A stretch of DNA of 64,000 bases, taken from the NCBI RefSeq assembly GCF_007655135.1, contig NC_045131.1, positions 21,436,001-21,500,000 on the forward strand, in the 5' to 3' direction. The notes under the pieces are model-generated. The model was not told where the DNA came from, did not search any database, and saw nothing but the letters and a program-made list of their open reading frames with translations. The stretch's first letter is position 1, and each line of letters opens with the position of its first letter. Shown one piece after another: positions 1 to 12,964 of this stretch. The position numbers and the translations under genes were made by a program. The stretch comes from Punica granatum. Its lineage: Eukaryota; Streptophyta; Magnoliopsida; Myrtales; Lythraceae.

Positions 1-839
1 GGATTTGAGCTAAACATCTATGCTTACCAGTAGCATAGCTCACTAGAGCCTACAGAAGGATAGATAACATAATCCTTCGTTCATGTCATTCTTAGCTAGC
101 CAGTCATATATAATTTGAACCATTCTTTTAAAAACATGTAGCTATCGTCGTGAAAAATCATAAAAGAGCAAACACAATTTTAACAAACCTTGATTTCAAG
201 AGCTTGCATCACCTTTCTCACATATACCAAATTATGAATAGCATCCATTTGTTTCACAGAACTCCAATTTTAAAAACTTTCTCTACTACGTATAGAATTT
301 TCTGTATTATATATAACTAACAGTTCCACTCAGCGGAGTATACGTTCTATTCCAAAGACTTCAATTTGCAGTATCAAATAATGCAACCGTGAAACTTTTT
401 CCAAGAGTAATACTTCTTGATGGTCAATGACCCCGAGAAAGGGGGAAAGATAGATGGTGTAATTCAGAACCTAAAGCATGAGAGGTGGTAAATCCACCAT
501 AAAAACGCACATCATCCGAAGACCCGTTTCATGCACAAAAAGACAAGATGTATTGATGTACGGCAAACACACACACACAGTATAAAGAAGATGCACAACG
601 ATTATTCTTTCTTGCACTATAAAATTTTTTTCTGCATCTTTCTTTGCACTTCAAGACTCTTTCTCAAAGCCTAGTGAATTTTCCAGATAGTGCCAATTTG
701 CCCAAGACTTCAAAATAGTCAGAAAAGAATTTCAATCATGCATAAATTAGTACATTTCTATCACCTATAGACTACAGAACCGAAGACAGACTGAACCACA
801 GATTAAACACCAGAAAATGGTGCCCACTATATCACTATT

Positions 840-1109
<270 letters not shown>

Positions 1110-1654
1110 ATTCGCAAATTTATCAGCATCGAGTTCATAAAAAGAATCGAATTCTTGTTGGCAATTATTTGTACCGCATTCCTAGTCATAGTATGTATAT
1201 TGTGAAGAAGACTATTTGACTTTATTCATTCCTTGTTTTTTTAAGCCAAATTAAATTGGAGCAGTGTCACTATGTCATTATTGCATTATTGTTTAAAGAA
1301 TAGAAAATAGAATGGATCAATATTTTTCTAGTCTAATAGACCAAAAAAATATAAAATTCCACTGGATACTAACAATAAGATAAGTAAGTGGAGAATAGAA
1401 AGCAAAGGATTCTTTGTCTTCTTAGTCTTCAACACAAGAAGGGAATTTTGCACATTCCTTTCTTGTATCGACATAGTAATGGTTTTTGATCTCGTTCGCC
1501 AAAGATTACTATTCTTTAAGATTACTGTTCTCTTCTTTGTTTTGATTTTTTACAGGTTTATCAGAACTCTTTTTTGAGATTTTTTTACGTATACATACCA
1601 AAAATAGTGAACACATAGAAAAATAGAGGGAAATCTTTTGAGAAAATAGAACTT

Positions 1655-1680
1655 ATTCAGTGCCCTTTTTTTCATTCTAG
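1655..1680 (+). pseudogene. psaJ: psaJ extreme 3' end, plastid-derived
   Basis: The T-rich tail ending in ttcattctag, followed by ttattgacatgggaagg, matches the end of psaJ and the start of the psaJ-rpl33 spacer. Only the last few codons are present, so the deletion junction with the petA downstream spacer lies just upstream. The call rests on the adjacent spacer and on rpl33 following in the right order. Confidence 0.6.
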
Positions 1681-2178
1681 TTATTGACATGGGAAGGGGT
1701 CAAGAAGATTAGAGAGAGAATCAAAAGATCTGTGACTAATCCCTCCCTCCTCTTTTCTTTTAGATAAAATAGAATTAAGTAAAATAAAGAAGGTAAGTAG
1801 AATAAAGAAAAAGAGAAATAAAAAAGTGGATTCAACCTCGTCAAAATTAGGGTTCTCCAATTCAATTGATAAATAATCTAGTGAAAACGGAAAGCGAAAT
1901 GTGTCTAAGACAAGAATATCATACAAGATAGTAAAATGAAATACTATAATTCGACTTAGAATAGAATCTATTCTAAATCTAAATAGAGTTTGAAATCATT
2001 ATTTTACTTAATATTTATTTACTATTACTTATTGGGTTGTGATCGCAACAAAATAATCTTTCATAATTTCGAGTTAGAAACTTTCTTTTTTTTTTCCCCG
2101 CCTTCCTTTTTTCCCTTTAAAATGGAAAATCGAGAGTTGGTTCAATCAAAAACTCAAAGAAAGAAAGACAGGGGGTTC

Positions 2179-2373
2179 ATGGCCAAGGGCAAAGAAGTCT
2201 GCGTAACGGTTATTTTAGAAAATCGATTGTGTTCGAAAGGGAAAGGGCATTAATAAAGAATCAACGGATATATTAATCAAAAGAATTGACATAATACTCC
2301 TAGTCGATTAGAATTGACAAAATTCTGTCCCTATTGTTACAAACATACGATCCACAGGGAGATAAAGAAATAG
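2179..2373 (+). pseudogene. rpl33: rpl33 (plastid ribosomal protein L33) relic
   Basis: The start MAKGKEVCVTVILE is diagnostic of plastid L33. After that the frame is broken by small indels and reaches an early stop. Further frames recover the family end, KFCPYCYKHTIH with two of the zinc-ligand cysteines, up to a stop at 2371-2373. It is a dead copy inside a nuclear intron. Confidence 0.88.
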
Positions 2374-5024
2374 ATAGAATCAAATCAAGGTGTTTGTATG
2401 TCACTTTTACAAGGAACATGAAAGGGGACATATTCTATCTATATGCCATATTGTTATATAGAAATGCATTATTTACTTGAAATATCATATTATATTATAT
2501 AGAATTATATAGTTATTTAACAAGATTTCTATAATATAGCTTAAATCTATCATCTACAATAGAATAGAACTTCAAAATAGAAATTTAATTAAAATATCAA
2601 TATAAATATTTTAACATTAATATAAAAAAATATAAAAAAAAATGAAATCCTCTTTTTAATCCTAAATCATTTTTTGATCAGATTGAAATAGGATTTTCGT
2701 GGAAATGTAAAGGTGATTAACATACATAATTTTACTCTCTGCAAATTAAAAGAAATAAATAAGGTGAAATTCTCAATCTTAATTTCATACCGTCTAATTT
2801 TCTTCTAATACTCTCTTAATTGTTTAATTTGTTGCAAGGATTTTATACTATTTGACAACCTATATTTCCTCAGCCAAAAACAACAATCTCTTATATTATC
2901 TCCTAATCCGCAGTTATGCCTACTCCCACCACGCACTTCTCATACAGCCTTTCAAGAATAGAAATTCCACCATCTGGTTATGCAGGACCTCTCCACTAAG
3001 CACCTGAGCGCTTTATCAATGGAAGCAATAACACCAGAGGTAAAGTAGAATTTATGGAGCTATTTCAAGTTATCAAGCTCTTCAGTTCCCAGAAACAGAT
3101 TTCAGTTGGTATGAAGGGAAACTCCTTTATACAGAATGGCATTACAAAATTTACTTATAGATAGCAACCTGGTATGAAACCAATTTCATATATAAAGAAA
3201 AGTTCCATCTTGTGATCCATTAAACAAAGATCTGATATTACCTAAAAAATTTGCTGTGCCGAAATATAAGAGTTAGACAAGAAAAAGAAGGCGAAGATTA
3301 TCACTTCTCTTGACAATCTCTTAACTTAAACCACACTCCTTTCTCAAAAAATGTAAAGAACAAATAGATGGTAAAGACAGGCAAGAGGTGCAAAATTGAT
3401 GCCAACGGCAACCATTAGGAAATATTAGCTGAAATAAAAAAGCTAAATCAGAATTGTAAGATCTCAGTATTTAGAAAATTAATATAAAATTGGCACTCAT
3501 TGTAATAGTACAAACACGGATCAATCTTTCAATTAGGTAATGTTCGGTACACAGGAATGGAATGGCATGACTATTCCCTCCTTCCACTCCAATCTCTTAT
3601 TTGGTGTTGCTCATGTAAATTAGAAAAGGCATAGGACGACCTTTTTTATTTAACTTGATGGAGTGGACATTCCTTCAAAAAAGTAACTAACTTTCGGTCC
3701 ACCATTTCAACTAATATTTATATAAGAATAATATATTTTCTTCTAATTCCTCATAACATAATATATATATATATGTATAATATCAAATTTCAAAGGACAT
3801 CGTAGTTATAAGTTCAAATTTTGTTCTTATAAGCTTATTATTTTCAAGTCCAACACAAAAACTCACCATTTTCCTATCAAAACCATTATAATATGTCATT
3901 CTATCAAACCCACTACAAACATGATCTAGAGATATGGGAATCTGAACAAATAAGTATTCCAAGGCCAAACTTGTTGCTAAAAATAAATTTAAAAAAAATG
4001 GATTTTCACGGTAATGGTCTAAGAGGGCCAAGGAAACATTTAAGAATTTCATTAATGCAGAAGTTTTTAAAGATGGTTTCCAAGCAGGGTTTCCAACACC
4101 TGGGAAAGGGTTCAAGAATGAGTAGAATGTCAATACAGCTGGTGTAACCCTTCAAAAAAGAAGCAAAATGGAGATATGAGATCTTATAAATAATGGTGTA
4201 CGCAAATGTCAATTAGCTAAGTGACATATCTTCAACATTTACTACACCCATAATTCTAAAAATTAGCCATCCTTTCCTCATTTCTTGGAGTCTCCCTCCC
4301 TTTATAATGAGAATTTTTTTTTTCATTTTATAAGAAGAAAGTGATTCCGTGTTCATAAGGACTGTAGTTAAAGACGTGAAAATAAAAAGGGACTTAGCCT
4401 TCACCAATGTATCCCCAAATAGGCATTCTTTTATCACAAAGTGTGTATAGCTACAAACCAACCGGAGACAAACCCCCCAAACCACCCACCATCCCCACTG
4501 CCCAAAACAAACAGAACACAGAATCATGTACGCGGTCCTCCTCAATTTTGCTGAGTACAATCATCATGATATCTTATTTAGTGGAGTAAGAACTATTTTT
4601 ACAGATATTCAGCAAAAAGGATGGCAGTAATGATCCTAAACTGGTCCTAATAAGATTGGTTAGAGAAAATTGAGAGTTTGAGAGTTCACAACTACAGTAG
4701 AACCTGACATAAGCAAATGAATAACAAAACTCTTAACTACACAGATAGAAAACCTGACTCAGGGGGCTGGGGTTTACACATAGCAAAGAACAAGAAAATA
4801 TAGCATATAAAAGTTCAATATCAAAAGCTAAAGCACCCATTGGAGTATTGTGCAATCACATTATTTCTAAAAGGCCTCTTAAACCAAAATGTTAACCATA
4901 GAGAGAGACCTCCAAAGATAATCCCTTCTTGATCACTCAGAATATTAAAAAGTACTACGAATTGAAAAACATATACGACTTAAAAGAGTCTAATAGAACT
5001 GAAAATTTAAATTCAGTGACTCAC
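2374..5024 (-). other. Remainder of cyclin-T intron 2 (no gene seen)
   Basis: AT-rich intron sequence. The part next to exon 2 has its counterpart on the upstream side, where 5107-5640 (intron 1) aligns with 33959-34480 of copy 2. Around 3535-3720 there is a MITE-like stretch (gaatggaatgg and its imperfect reverse counterpart), but clear ends were not found. Open frames at 3783-4147 and 4213-4560 match nothing recognised and look like chance frames. Confidence 0.4.
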
Positions 5025-5874
5025 CCTTCTGTCATTCCTTGCATGAGATTGTCGGAGGAAAAATCGATGACAAAAGATTATTGCTGTAGCTATTGTTACT
5101 TGCGGTCTGCAATAAAATTGTAGGCATTAGATATTCATCAATTTAATGTTCAAAGATCTGTCATCCAAACATAAAAAAAAAAACATACATTCCTACCATG
5201 TAGTTGCTTGCATTATAAAGCGAGGAGTCCTTTTACAAGTTTCATTCATTTTAAAGAGAAAGTTTAGATAAATGTTTAAAGCTAGCACTACTCTAACCTA
5301 GCAAACCAGGATAATATTTGAGCACACATCAGCAACTAAAGAAGGCTCCTCATCACTATTCAAAGGGAAAAATGAGAAGTTCAGGATTGTGAAAACCGTA
5401 TAGGAGTATTTGATGAAGAAAATATATTTTCAAATGAATGCATTTTCACTGAATACTTCCTTTGATGAAGAAAGCTAGGAGTCTTTCCGCAAGTTCCATT
5501 TTTTCAGAGAAAGTGGAGATATAATAGGTAAAGACAAACTACTCAGCACTAATCTATCCTAGAAAACACAAACAAAATTTAAACACACACAACCACCAAA
5601 ACAAACCTTCCCCATCACTATTCTCAAATGCAAAAGTGTAAGAAACAGATCGGTCGGGGCAAGCTTACACTTTAAGCCTCATCCCAAGATCCTGCAAGAA
5701 GGTGCAGTATGACTTGCGGAGATAAGTCTCCTTCTTGAGGTCAATCCCGTCCCTTCTCGACGGAGAGTTCTCTTCGATTTCCTTTCTAGACATGTACCAC
5801 CGACCCCCAACCCCGACATCCTCTTGCTGCTGCTGCTGCGAAGAAGATGACTCCCCCCCAACGTACCCCGCCAT
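5025..5874 (-). CDS. Cyclin-T gene, copy 1 (5' exons only; continues off left edge)
   Basis: Cyclin T is the regulatory subunit of the P-TEFb-type kinase (partner CDK9/CDKC) that phosphorylates the RNA polymerase II tail in the nucleus. Seen: exon 1 (5669-5874, ATG at 5874) encodes a Gln-rich start and then the family hallmark [17 protein letters not shown] and [17 protein letters not shown]. Exon 2 (5025-5106) completes [17 protein letters not shown], the first cyclin-box helix. Splice sites are AAAGT|GTAAGC, GCAG|ACCGC and AGG|GTGAGT. The next exon is absent from 1-5024. Alignment of bases 1-300 with the intron of copy 2 near 33150-33400 puts exon 3 about 270 bases beyond the left edge. Intron 2 is therefore over 5 kb and carries plastid DNA. 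Whether the whole gene is intact cannot be judged here. Both visible exons are open, and exon 1 has one more codon than copy 2. Confidence 0.88.
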
Positions 5875-5897
5875 CCCAGCAAAACCCTTAAGCCTCT

Positions 5898-6142
5898 CTG
5901 CCTATCAATCTGTCAGTTCTATTATCTATACACCAATAGCAACTAACTGCACGGGCAGAACAGACACAATCAGGGAACGAGAGAGAGCGTTTGGAACAAT
6001 TGTGCGACAGCAGACACCCCACTGAGATTTGGGAGCTCGTTAGAAGTCGTGACTACAACAGAAGCAGTTGTCCCAAGCTAGATTGGAACAAATGGGATGC
6101 CTTGCCTACTAACTAGAAACCCTAGAACGAAAAATCGCCCAC
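5898..6142 (-). other. Leader (5'UTR) intron of cyclin-T copy 1
   Basis: The copies share flanking leader sequence. The minus strand reads AAAAAG|GTGGGCG at 6143/6142 and ATAGGCAG|AGAGGCTT at 5898/5897, 23 bases before the ATG. The matching acceptor in copy 2 is identical (AGGCAG|AGAGGC), which supports a conserved leader intron. Its interior differs in length (245 versus about 159 bases). Inferred from splice consensus and paralogue alignment, not from transcripts. Confidence 0.5.
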
Positions 6143-6316
6143 CTTTTTCACTTCAACTTGGAAAAAACACGCGGCTGCAGCTACTGAAGAACTTGGGCAG
6201 CTAACCAGAAATCGCCAACGGCTAGGACAGAGAGGAGAAGACGCGGAAGTAGTCGAGGGATCAGTGGCCACCGAGCGACAGCCGGGGGGGGTGCAGCAGA
6301 AGAAGGAACTGCGCAG

Positions 6317-6352
<36 letters not shown>

Positions 6353-6430
6353 CGCCAGCGCCCGAAATTGGGCTGTGGATAGTTGAGAAAGGCCCATGTC
6401 GAAACGACAGTACATTATGGGCTTCGACAA
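6143..6430 (-). promoter_or_regulatory. Leader and proximal promoter of cyclin-T copy 1
   Basis: This stretch aligns with 35497-35880 upstream of copy 2 (shared aaccctagaacgaaaa, acacgcg, cttgggcag and GA-repeat blocks), so it belongs to the duplicated unit. It holds a (GA)n run at about 6319-6349, a common feature of plant leaders. Reading frames here contain no recognisable protein. Confidence 0.5.
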
Positions 6431-6842
6431 TTAATTTTAGGAGGACAAATCAAGTAAAATCAAGGGAAAAAAGTCATTTTCGGTCCTCAATCTTTAATTA
6501 CCTTTTCACTTTCGTCTTCAACCTTTTTTCGTATAAATTCGTCCAAAACGTTACGCATTATGTTCCTTTTGGTCCTGCCGTCACTTATTCCATCCAAAAG
6601 TACTTTTTTAAAATAAAAAGATATTTGTGAAAATTTAAAAAAATCAAAAATTTACAACTTTTTTAAAAAATCAACAATCCATCGAAAAAGGATAGAGGGA
6701 GAGGGGATGGTAAGGGCTTGCCCGCAGCCCCAGCCCCAACTAGGTCGTCGGCTACCTTGCCTAGGTAGTGGCCACTATGGCCTCAATGAGGTCACCAACC
6801 ACCACTAAGGTAATTGAGGACGTCATATGAGAGGGGCACGAC

Positions 6843-8113
6843 CAAAGTTGTCAGAATCGCGATTTTACCTAGAATCGATCGAGGGTCGTAGAATCGTATC
6901 GTGAATCGTAAGATTATACCTGTAATTAAAAAAAACATATATATATGTATTATACTTTCCTGAGGAAAAAAAATCAATCGTTATATTCAAAAAAAGACCA
7001 CAAGTTTCATGCATATATATATGTATCAAAAAAGCAAAAATAAAAATTAAAGAAAAAAAGAATTAATTTTTACAAAATCAAGAACAAGAAAGCTAATACA
7101 GGGAAACACTCCAAGAAACATGAAGACGGCATTCATTCAATAATTCATTCATGGTTTGTCGCATTTTCTTGCTCTTTGCTTATGACTTTAGTCATTCATT
7201 TGCAAAGTCTGTCTCTTCCCCTCCCCAACAAGGCAGAGCTCAGAGCCCCTCCCCCTCCCCCACCACCACCTCTTCTTCTCTCCTCATTAGCAGACGAAAA
7301 CCAACCCCAAAAAGAAATCATGTCCCCTTCACCCAAAGACCCAATTATGTCTTCTTCTTTCTTTATTCAATTTATTCAATCTCTCTCACTCTCATTCTTG
7401 CCTTTCTTGTTTCGATCGGATATGGGGGAAGGATTGAAGAGGGACAGGGCAGCAGGAAGAAAGGGAGGAGAGGAGAGAGCTTCCTATCCTGATCACAGAG
7501 AAAAGCCATTGTCCTTCTGGCCCTCTTCTACCTCATCACACAAAGCTGTTCGGCTTTCTCCTTTGTCATCTGAGGTTTCTTTTTTACTCTGGGTCTCTCA
7601 TTTATTCCTCCAACCTTTTCACAGAGAGACATTACTTCGAGAGTTCGTGCTTTGTATTCCTCCTTTGTCATGCATATATATATGTATCATACTTTCCTCG
7701 GACGGTCGAAGCTCGGGCAAAGCAAGACTCTACCTGGTCAAACGGAGAAGGTACTTGGTTGGAGGATTAGGGCAAAGTCGCCGATCGATGAAGAAGAAAT
7801 GGGGGATTGGAGTCTGGAGAAGGGGGAAATGCTTGAGAAGAAGAAAGGGAGAAGAGGAAAAAAAAAAGGCGTTGGGCTCAAGACCAATGGGCTGGGCTTC
7901 GGCCCGACTCTGACTTGGCCTTCGCCCCGAGGGCTCGACTCTAAGTTGAATCCGGAATCGCGAATCGACCCGATTCCGCGATTCCGCGATTCATGGCCTG
8001 ATTCACCAGCGATTTTACGTTCTCGACTCAACCCATTGAATCGGAGTCGTATACCCCCTCCGAATCGTAGAATCGTACGATTCTACGATTCGAATCACGA
8101 TTCTGACAATCAT
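6843..8113. mobile_element. Inner TIR element carrying gene-like DNA
   Basis: Short inverted ends built on ttgtcagaatcgcgatt (left) and gattgtcagaatcgtgatt (right, reversed) are flanked by gggcacgac (6834-6842) and gggcatgac (8114-8122), a 9 bp duplication with one mismatch. Both ends are rich in repeated gaatcg/cgattc words. The interior (about 7150-7680) is CT-rich and has the look of a plant 5' leader. It could be captured host sequence, but I recognise no product. The 245-codon frame at 7176-7913 has biased composition and no known domain. Confidence 0.45.
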
Positions 8114-8340
8114 GGGCATGACGACTACCCTCCGAATCAAGATCCAACTGTGCATCTATCCTCTTTTATTGATAATTTTGATGATAGTGCCAAATGGACG
8201 GATGATTATTACTTGCAATTGATTAATCGAGTGTTTCCTAGTGAAAGATCTGAACAACCCCAATTCGTGGAAAGCTTTGATCGATGGCAGGGCGGAGTAA
8301 AGCTCTGTACCTTCTCCGACAGAGAAGTTCAATAAAGTTA
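8114..8340 (+). other. Unrecognised coding-like fragment
   Basis: The end of a 227-codon open frame (7652-8335) reads HLSSFIDNFDDSAKWTDDYY and FVESFDRWQGG, of balanced composition and unlike the low-complexity frame before it. It lies outside the inner TIR element but inside the outer one, so it could be a captured exon. No family is recognised. Confidence 0.25.
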
Positions 8341-8884
8341 AGAACTTGTATTCGAAGCTCCAATTCATTGAAGAGGCTTGGCTGCTTAGACTCTTTAATC
8401 CCTCTCATGTCCATCTGCAGATCCACAAGTCTTAATCTTGATCATTAAAACAGCTCCCATCATCAAATTTTCCATAATAGAAAACACCTCATTTAAGTAA
8501 TATGATGTTATCACTTCTACAATAGAAGAAAGACAAAGTAAAACCAATATACGAGAGGGAGTTGCAGTCAATGCTAGAGGGGTTGGATGAGGAAGGGCGC
8601 GAGGAAGATGTGGCAGTTGGGGGGCCATCGGAGAAGTTCGGGGGATGCCGGCAAGAACCCTACCAATCCTCTTTGTTGTAGAATTTTTTTTCTTTTTCAT
8701 TTTTATTATTTTTTCTTTCTGAAAATAATATTTTATTAAGAAAAGTTACTTTGATTGGAAAAAGTCACGGTAGGACCAAGTGAAACAAAACGTGTAACTT
8801 TTAGGACGAATTTGAACCGAAAAATAGTTTAGGACGAAAACAAAAAAGCGATAAAAATTGAGGACCAAAAATGAATTTTTTACT

Positions 8885-10104
8885 TAAAATAAAAGGCAAA
8901 AAATGATAAACTTTTTTGTCATAATCTAAAGTTTTTCCATTTTCGTTTTTTTCATTCATTTCCTCAACATTTCAAATTTTTACCATTGTAATCGGAACAT
9001 TAATATTTTTTCGTTAGTGGTGCTGACATAGATTTTTTTATTTTAATATTTTATTTAATTAAGAACTACTTTTCAAAAATTAATATAAAAATATATATTT
9101 ATTATCTTTAAAAAGATAGATGGCTACAGGATCAACGAAAGAGCTGGAGAAGGAGAGGGTTGGGGCGCCAATCGACACCCAACACCAGCCCTCCAAGGAC
9201 GTTGTCAATCTCAGAGGGCTGGGGGTTGCTAGTGAACTTCCCCACCCCTTGAATCGATTAAGATCTCAACTTCGAGATCTCAGACAATTCGATGACTAGG
9301 AGTATTATCTAGTGGCCACCATCTCCCCCTTTGAGGTCACTCCCCCTCTAAGAACGTCGCGAGGCTTCGAAAAGAGGCTGCCGGCTGACACTCCTAACCC
9401 CCTTCCTCTATGGCTATTCCTTTTCTTGTCTTCCAATTTTTGAAATCTAAAATGCCAAAAGATTGACATAAAGTGACGGTACATAGTTCTTTTTTCCTTT
9501 AAAATCCTTGCCAATTGTTGTTAATGAAAAAATAGTCGAATTAAAGTGGCAAGAACGCAGAGGTTGAGGACAGGAGTATCAAAAGATATCTAATTCTTAT
9601 TTAAAGAAAATGCCAAAAAATTGACATAAAAATGATACATGGCTCGTTTTATACTTCAAAATCCACGTCAATCACTGTTAATAGAAAATTTAATGCTTAA
9701 GCTAAAGTGACAAGAACACAGAAGGTTGAGGGCAAGAGTGATAAAGACTATACGTTAATGATAAAATGCTAAAAAATCCAAAGAATTGAGGACCAAAAGT
9801 GTCTTTTCACAAAAAAAAACACGTGATTTGCCTTTTTCCAAATCTATCCAGATTTAATCTTGACATAAAAACCACATGTTTTCATTTTTATTTTATCAAA
9901 TTTATCTATCGTTCAAAAGTTCTTTTACTTCTTCATTATATCTAATGTGGCACATTTTATGTGACATGTTGGTATATGTGCCTTAATTTCATTGGGCTTT
10001 CTATGATAAAGATGTGTTAATTTTTAAGTATGAAAAATAAAGTGTTAAAATTTTAAACACTTATTGGAATGAGCGTTTAAGAAAATAATATCTTGATGAT
10101 ATGT
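8885..10104. repeat. Repeat-rich intergenic DNA with a 158 bp degenerate tandem pair
   Basis: Two copies of a unit starting atgccaaaa.attgacataaa lie at about 9452-9609 and 9610-9767. They share ccacgtcaat/ccttgccaat, tgttaat and aagtg.caagaac words. Fragments of the ttgaggaccaaaa type, as in the TIRs of 6464-8884, occur near 9790. No gene is visible. Confidence 0.5.
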
Positions 10105-10113
10105 TTTTAGTTT

Positions 10114-10961
10114 GGGTAAATTGCACTGGTGGTCCAAAATGTTTTACAAATGTTTCATTATGGTCCAAAAAGTTTTTTTCGCTACATGATGGTACAAAAT
10201 GTTTCAAAGTTGTTTCATGATGGTACAAACCGTCAACTCTAGCTTAACGCTGTCAAGCCGACGCTGAAGTGGCTACTACGTGTCACCTCCTCGCTGACGT
10301 GGCCGAAAAATTTTAAATAATTCTAAAAATTTTAAAATTTTAAAACTTTTAAAAATAATTTTAAATTTTAAAAACTTTTAAAAATACTTTTAAGATTAAA
10401 TTTAAAATAATTTTAATATTAAATATTAATTTTTTAAAATTATTTAAAATTATTTTTAAAAAAAAAAAAAATTATTTAAAAAATTTAAAATTTTCAAAAT
10501 AATTTTAAAATTTTCAAAATTTTAAAATAATTTTTTTTATTTTTTTCTAAATTTTTACTCTTTTTTGTATTTTTTATTATTTTTTATATTTAAAAAAAAT
10601 TAAAAATTTTTAAATTTTTTAAATTTTTTAAAATTTTCAAAATTTTAAAATATTTTTTTATTTTTTTCAAAATTTTTACTCTTTCTTTGTATTTTTTAAA
10701 TTATTTTTTGTATTTTTTTGGACTTTTTAAAATTTTATTTTCTCTTAAATGACGTGGCGCACTATGATTGGTTCCACGAAACAAAAGTGACACACAGAAC
10801 GCGCCACGTCAGCAAAATGTTAATGGCGTCAGGACCAATTGACGGTTTGTACCATCATGAAACAACTTTGAAATATTTTGTACCATCATATAACGAAAAA
10901 AACTTTTTGAACCATAATAAAACATTTGTAAAACATTCTGGACCATCAGTGCAATTTACCC
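10114..10961. mobile_element. Mutator-like MITE (848 bp) with perfect 9 bp TSD
   Basis: Terminal inverted repeats of about 125 bases start gggtaaattgcactg and match with few differences at the right end (cagtgcaatttaccc reversed). The target duplication ttttagttt is perfect (10105-10113 and 10962-10970). The core (10310-10720) is almost pure A/T. There is no transposase, so it is non-autonomous. The low TIR divergence suggests a relatively recent insertion. Confidence 0.9.
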
Positions 10962-10970
10962 TTTTAGTTT

Positions 10971-12515
10971 TGCTGCAAAAATTTTCATTTTCATACTTTT
11001 TCCCTTTCTATATTAATAGTATTTTCATTTTAAAACTTTTTTATATTAAAATTAAAAATTAAATAAATTAAAAAGCGAATTGCTAGAGTTTGTCGTAGAG
11101 AAAGGGAGTGGGAGTGGGCTCGAGCTTCGAGCAACCAGGCTTCCTCCCATTAGGTTGTTGGTAGTCCCAGAAGATGCTGATAACATTTGGGTGGTAGCGG
11201 CTGGGATTAGAGCCACCACGACCCCAGAAGCTCCTCTTTTCTCTTCAAGAGAGAGAGAGAGAGAAAAGACAGAGGGGGAAATTTAAGTAATGACGACTCC
11301 ATCATTATCCTCCATTGCGCCTAATGAGATTGTTGGCAACCGTAGATACTGCAAGCAACCTCTTAGGGCGGTGGGGACCTAAGATAAAGCTCCTCCGATT
11401 CCATCTCCTCCTCTCTCTCTAAAGAGGGAGATTTTGGGCAATGGTAGCTTTGGTCTCAACCATCATCATTCAAACGAGATCTTCGGTAACCTCATCTTGA
11501 ACAGCGGTGGCCAGGATCGAAGCTACCACCCCCTCTCATCAAATGCCATTCCTTTATATGTTTCTTTATTTCTCTTCGCCTGTGACCAAATGGGACTATT
11601 TTGCGATTAGAAAAAATTATGAGGACATTGCTGTAAATTATAAAAGATTGGTGGATTATAGATACACAATGAAGTCAAAGAATGGTTTGTTTTACATAAT
11701 AAAAGGCTCTTCTTAATCTAATTTTTTATGTTAAATCAATTTTACTTTAGGTAACAAAAAAGTTAAGCCAAATTAAGTGCTAAAAATTTAACCCAACACT
11801 GAAATTATATGTTGATTTCTTTAAACTGCTCATATAGTGTTTGTCATGTTTTTGTTAGATCTGCTGAAACTGAAAGTAGAACATATGATTAAATGTTTGT
11901 CAACTACTTTTTACTATATTGAAAAATAGTAAAATGATTAATATGCACTCATAAATTAAATTGCTAATTATTAACAATTATTTATATCTTAAACACATAC
12001 CAATGACGCCAGCAGTAGAACCATGCTATGCATGGGTTCAATTTTTCAATGTAATGCGTGAGATGCGAAAATAAATGATTTATAAAATTAAGGGAGACAA
12101 AGTGTCCATTGTTTTATCTAAATAAGGTAAGCTAATAATAAATAGGGAAAGTTACCGTTAGCAATTACGCTATAAATTGTGTTTTCATTATGGTCTCACA
12201 GAACGACAATTACTTAAATTCGTTCATATCACCGGAAATGCCAAAGGGTCGATGGGTGAGGTTTTACTACAATTACTTGAAATGCGTCTGGACAACATCC
12301 TTTTTTGATTGGGTATGGCTTCGATTATTTCTTAAGCCTGCCAATTAGTTAATCATAGACATATTTTAGTTAGGTCAACCTACACAGTGATAATATTAAT
12401 TAGGATTAGTGATTATTGTTGGACTTAGCCAGAAAAAGCATGAATTGCATAAAAAGTTTAAGTAGAAAATTAAAAGTGTCTTATGAGGAAGTACAATCTA
12501 TATCTATCTCTATAT
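10971..12515. other. Intergenic DNA, no gene seen
   Basis: 11060-11560 is GC-richer, with a GA run at about 11247-11265 and short open frames (94-114 codons at most) without recognisable domains. 11700-12500 is AT-rich. Nothing here supports a functional gene. Confidence 0.4.
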
Positions 12516-12930
12516 ATAATTAATATATAATTGTTGGGGAGATTATGGTTGCATGCAATTTGTTCAAAAATTTCAAATAGAAGCTCCTCATTCATCGACT
12601 CTTCGTGTGCCAAAAAACTTCCATAACTCATACGAAAAAGAATATTATTTTCTTTTAAAATTATTATCATCATCATCTTTATTATTACTCCCACAAAAAA
12701 GAATATTATTTCTTTTTAAATTATTATTCTTATTGTTATTATTATTATTATTATTAATTTAGTTGTTGTAGTGTTGTTTAGGACAATTTGTATATAATAT
12801 ATAATTGCTGGGGAGATTATGCTTGCATGCCATTTGTCTAAAAACTCTAAATGAGATCTTTTCATTCACCGACTCTTCGTAAGCCCAAAAGCTTCCATGA
12901 CTCCCATAAAAAAGAATATTATTTCTAAAC

Positions 12931-12964
<34 letters not shown>

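Larger units (their letters stand above)
6464..8884. mobile_element. Long-TIR (Mutator-like) element, outer member of a nested pair
   Basis: About 140 bases at 6464-6605 recur in inverted form at about 8745-8884 (cggtcctcaat / attgaggaccaaaa, ttcgtcc / ggacgaa, tttggtcctgccgt / acggtaggaccaa). The flanks carry a near-perfect 9 bp duplication, taaaatcaa at 6455-6463 and taaaataaa at 8885-8893. Long TIRs with 9 bp target duplications are typical of Mutator-like elements. No transposase is present. The internal DNA includes another element (6843-8113). Confidence 0.55.

Noticed and set aside
3535..3720. MITE in the copy 1 intron (gaatggaatgg words)
   Set aside because: Suggestive inverted words, but no defined ends or target duplication.
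7176..7913. 245-codon frame as a protein gene
   Set aside because: Composition is strongly biased (Ser/Pro/Leu then Lys/Arg/Glu runs), there is no known domain, and it lies inside a TIR element crossing its CT-rich leader-like core.
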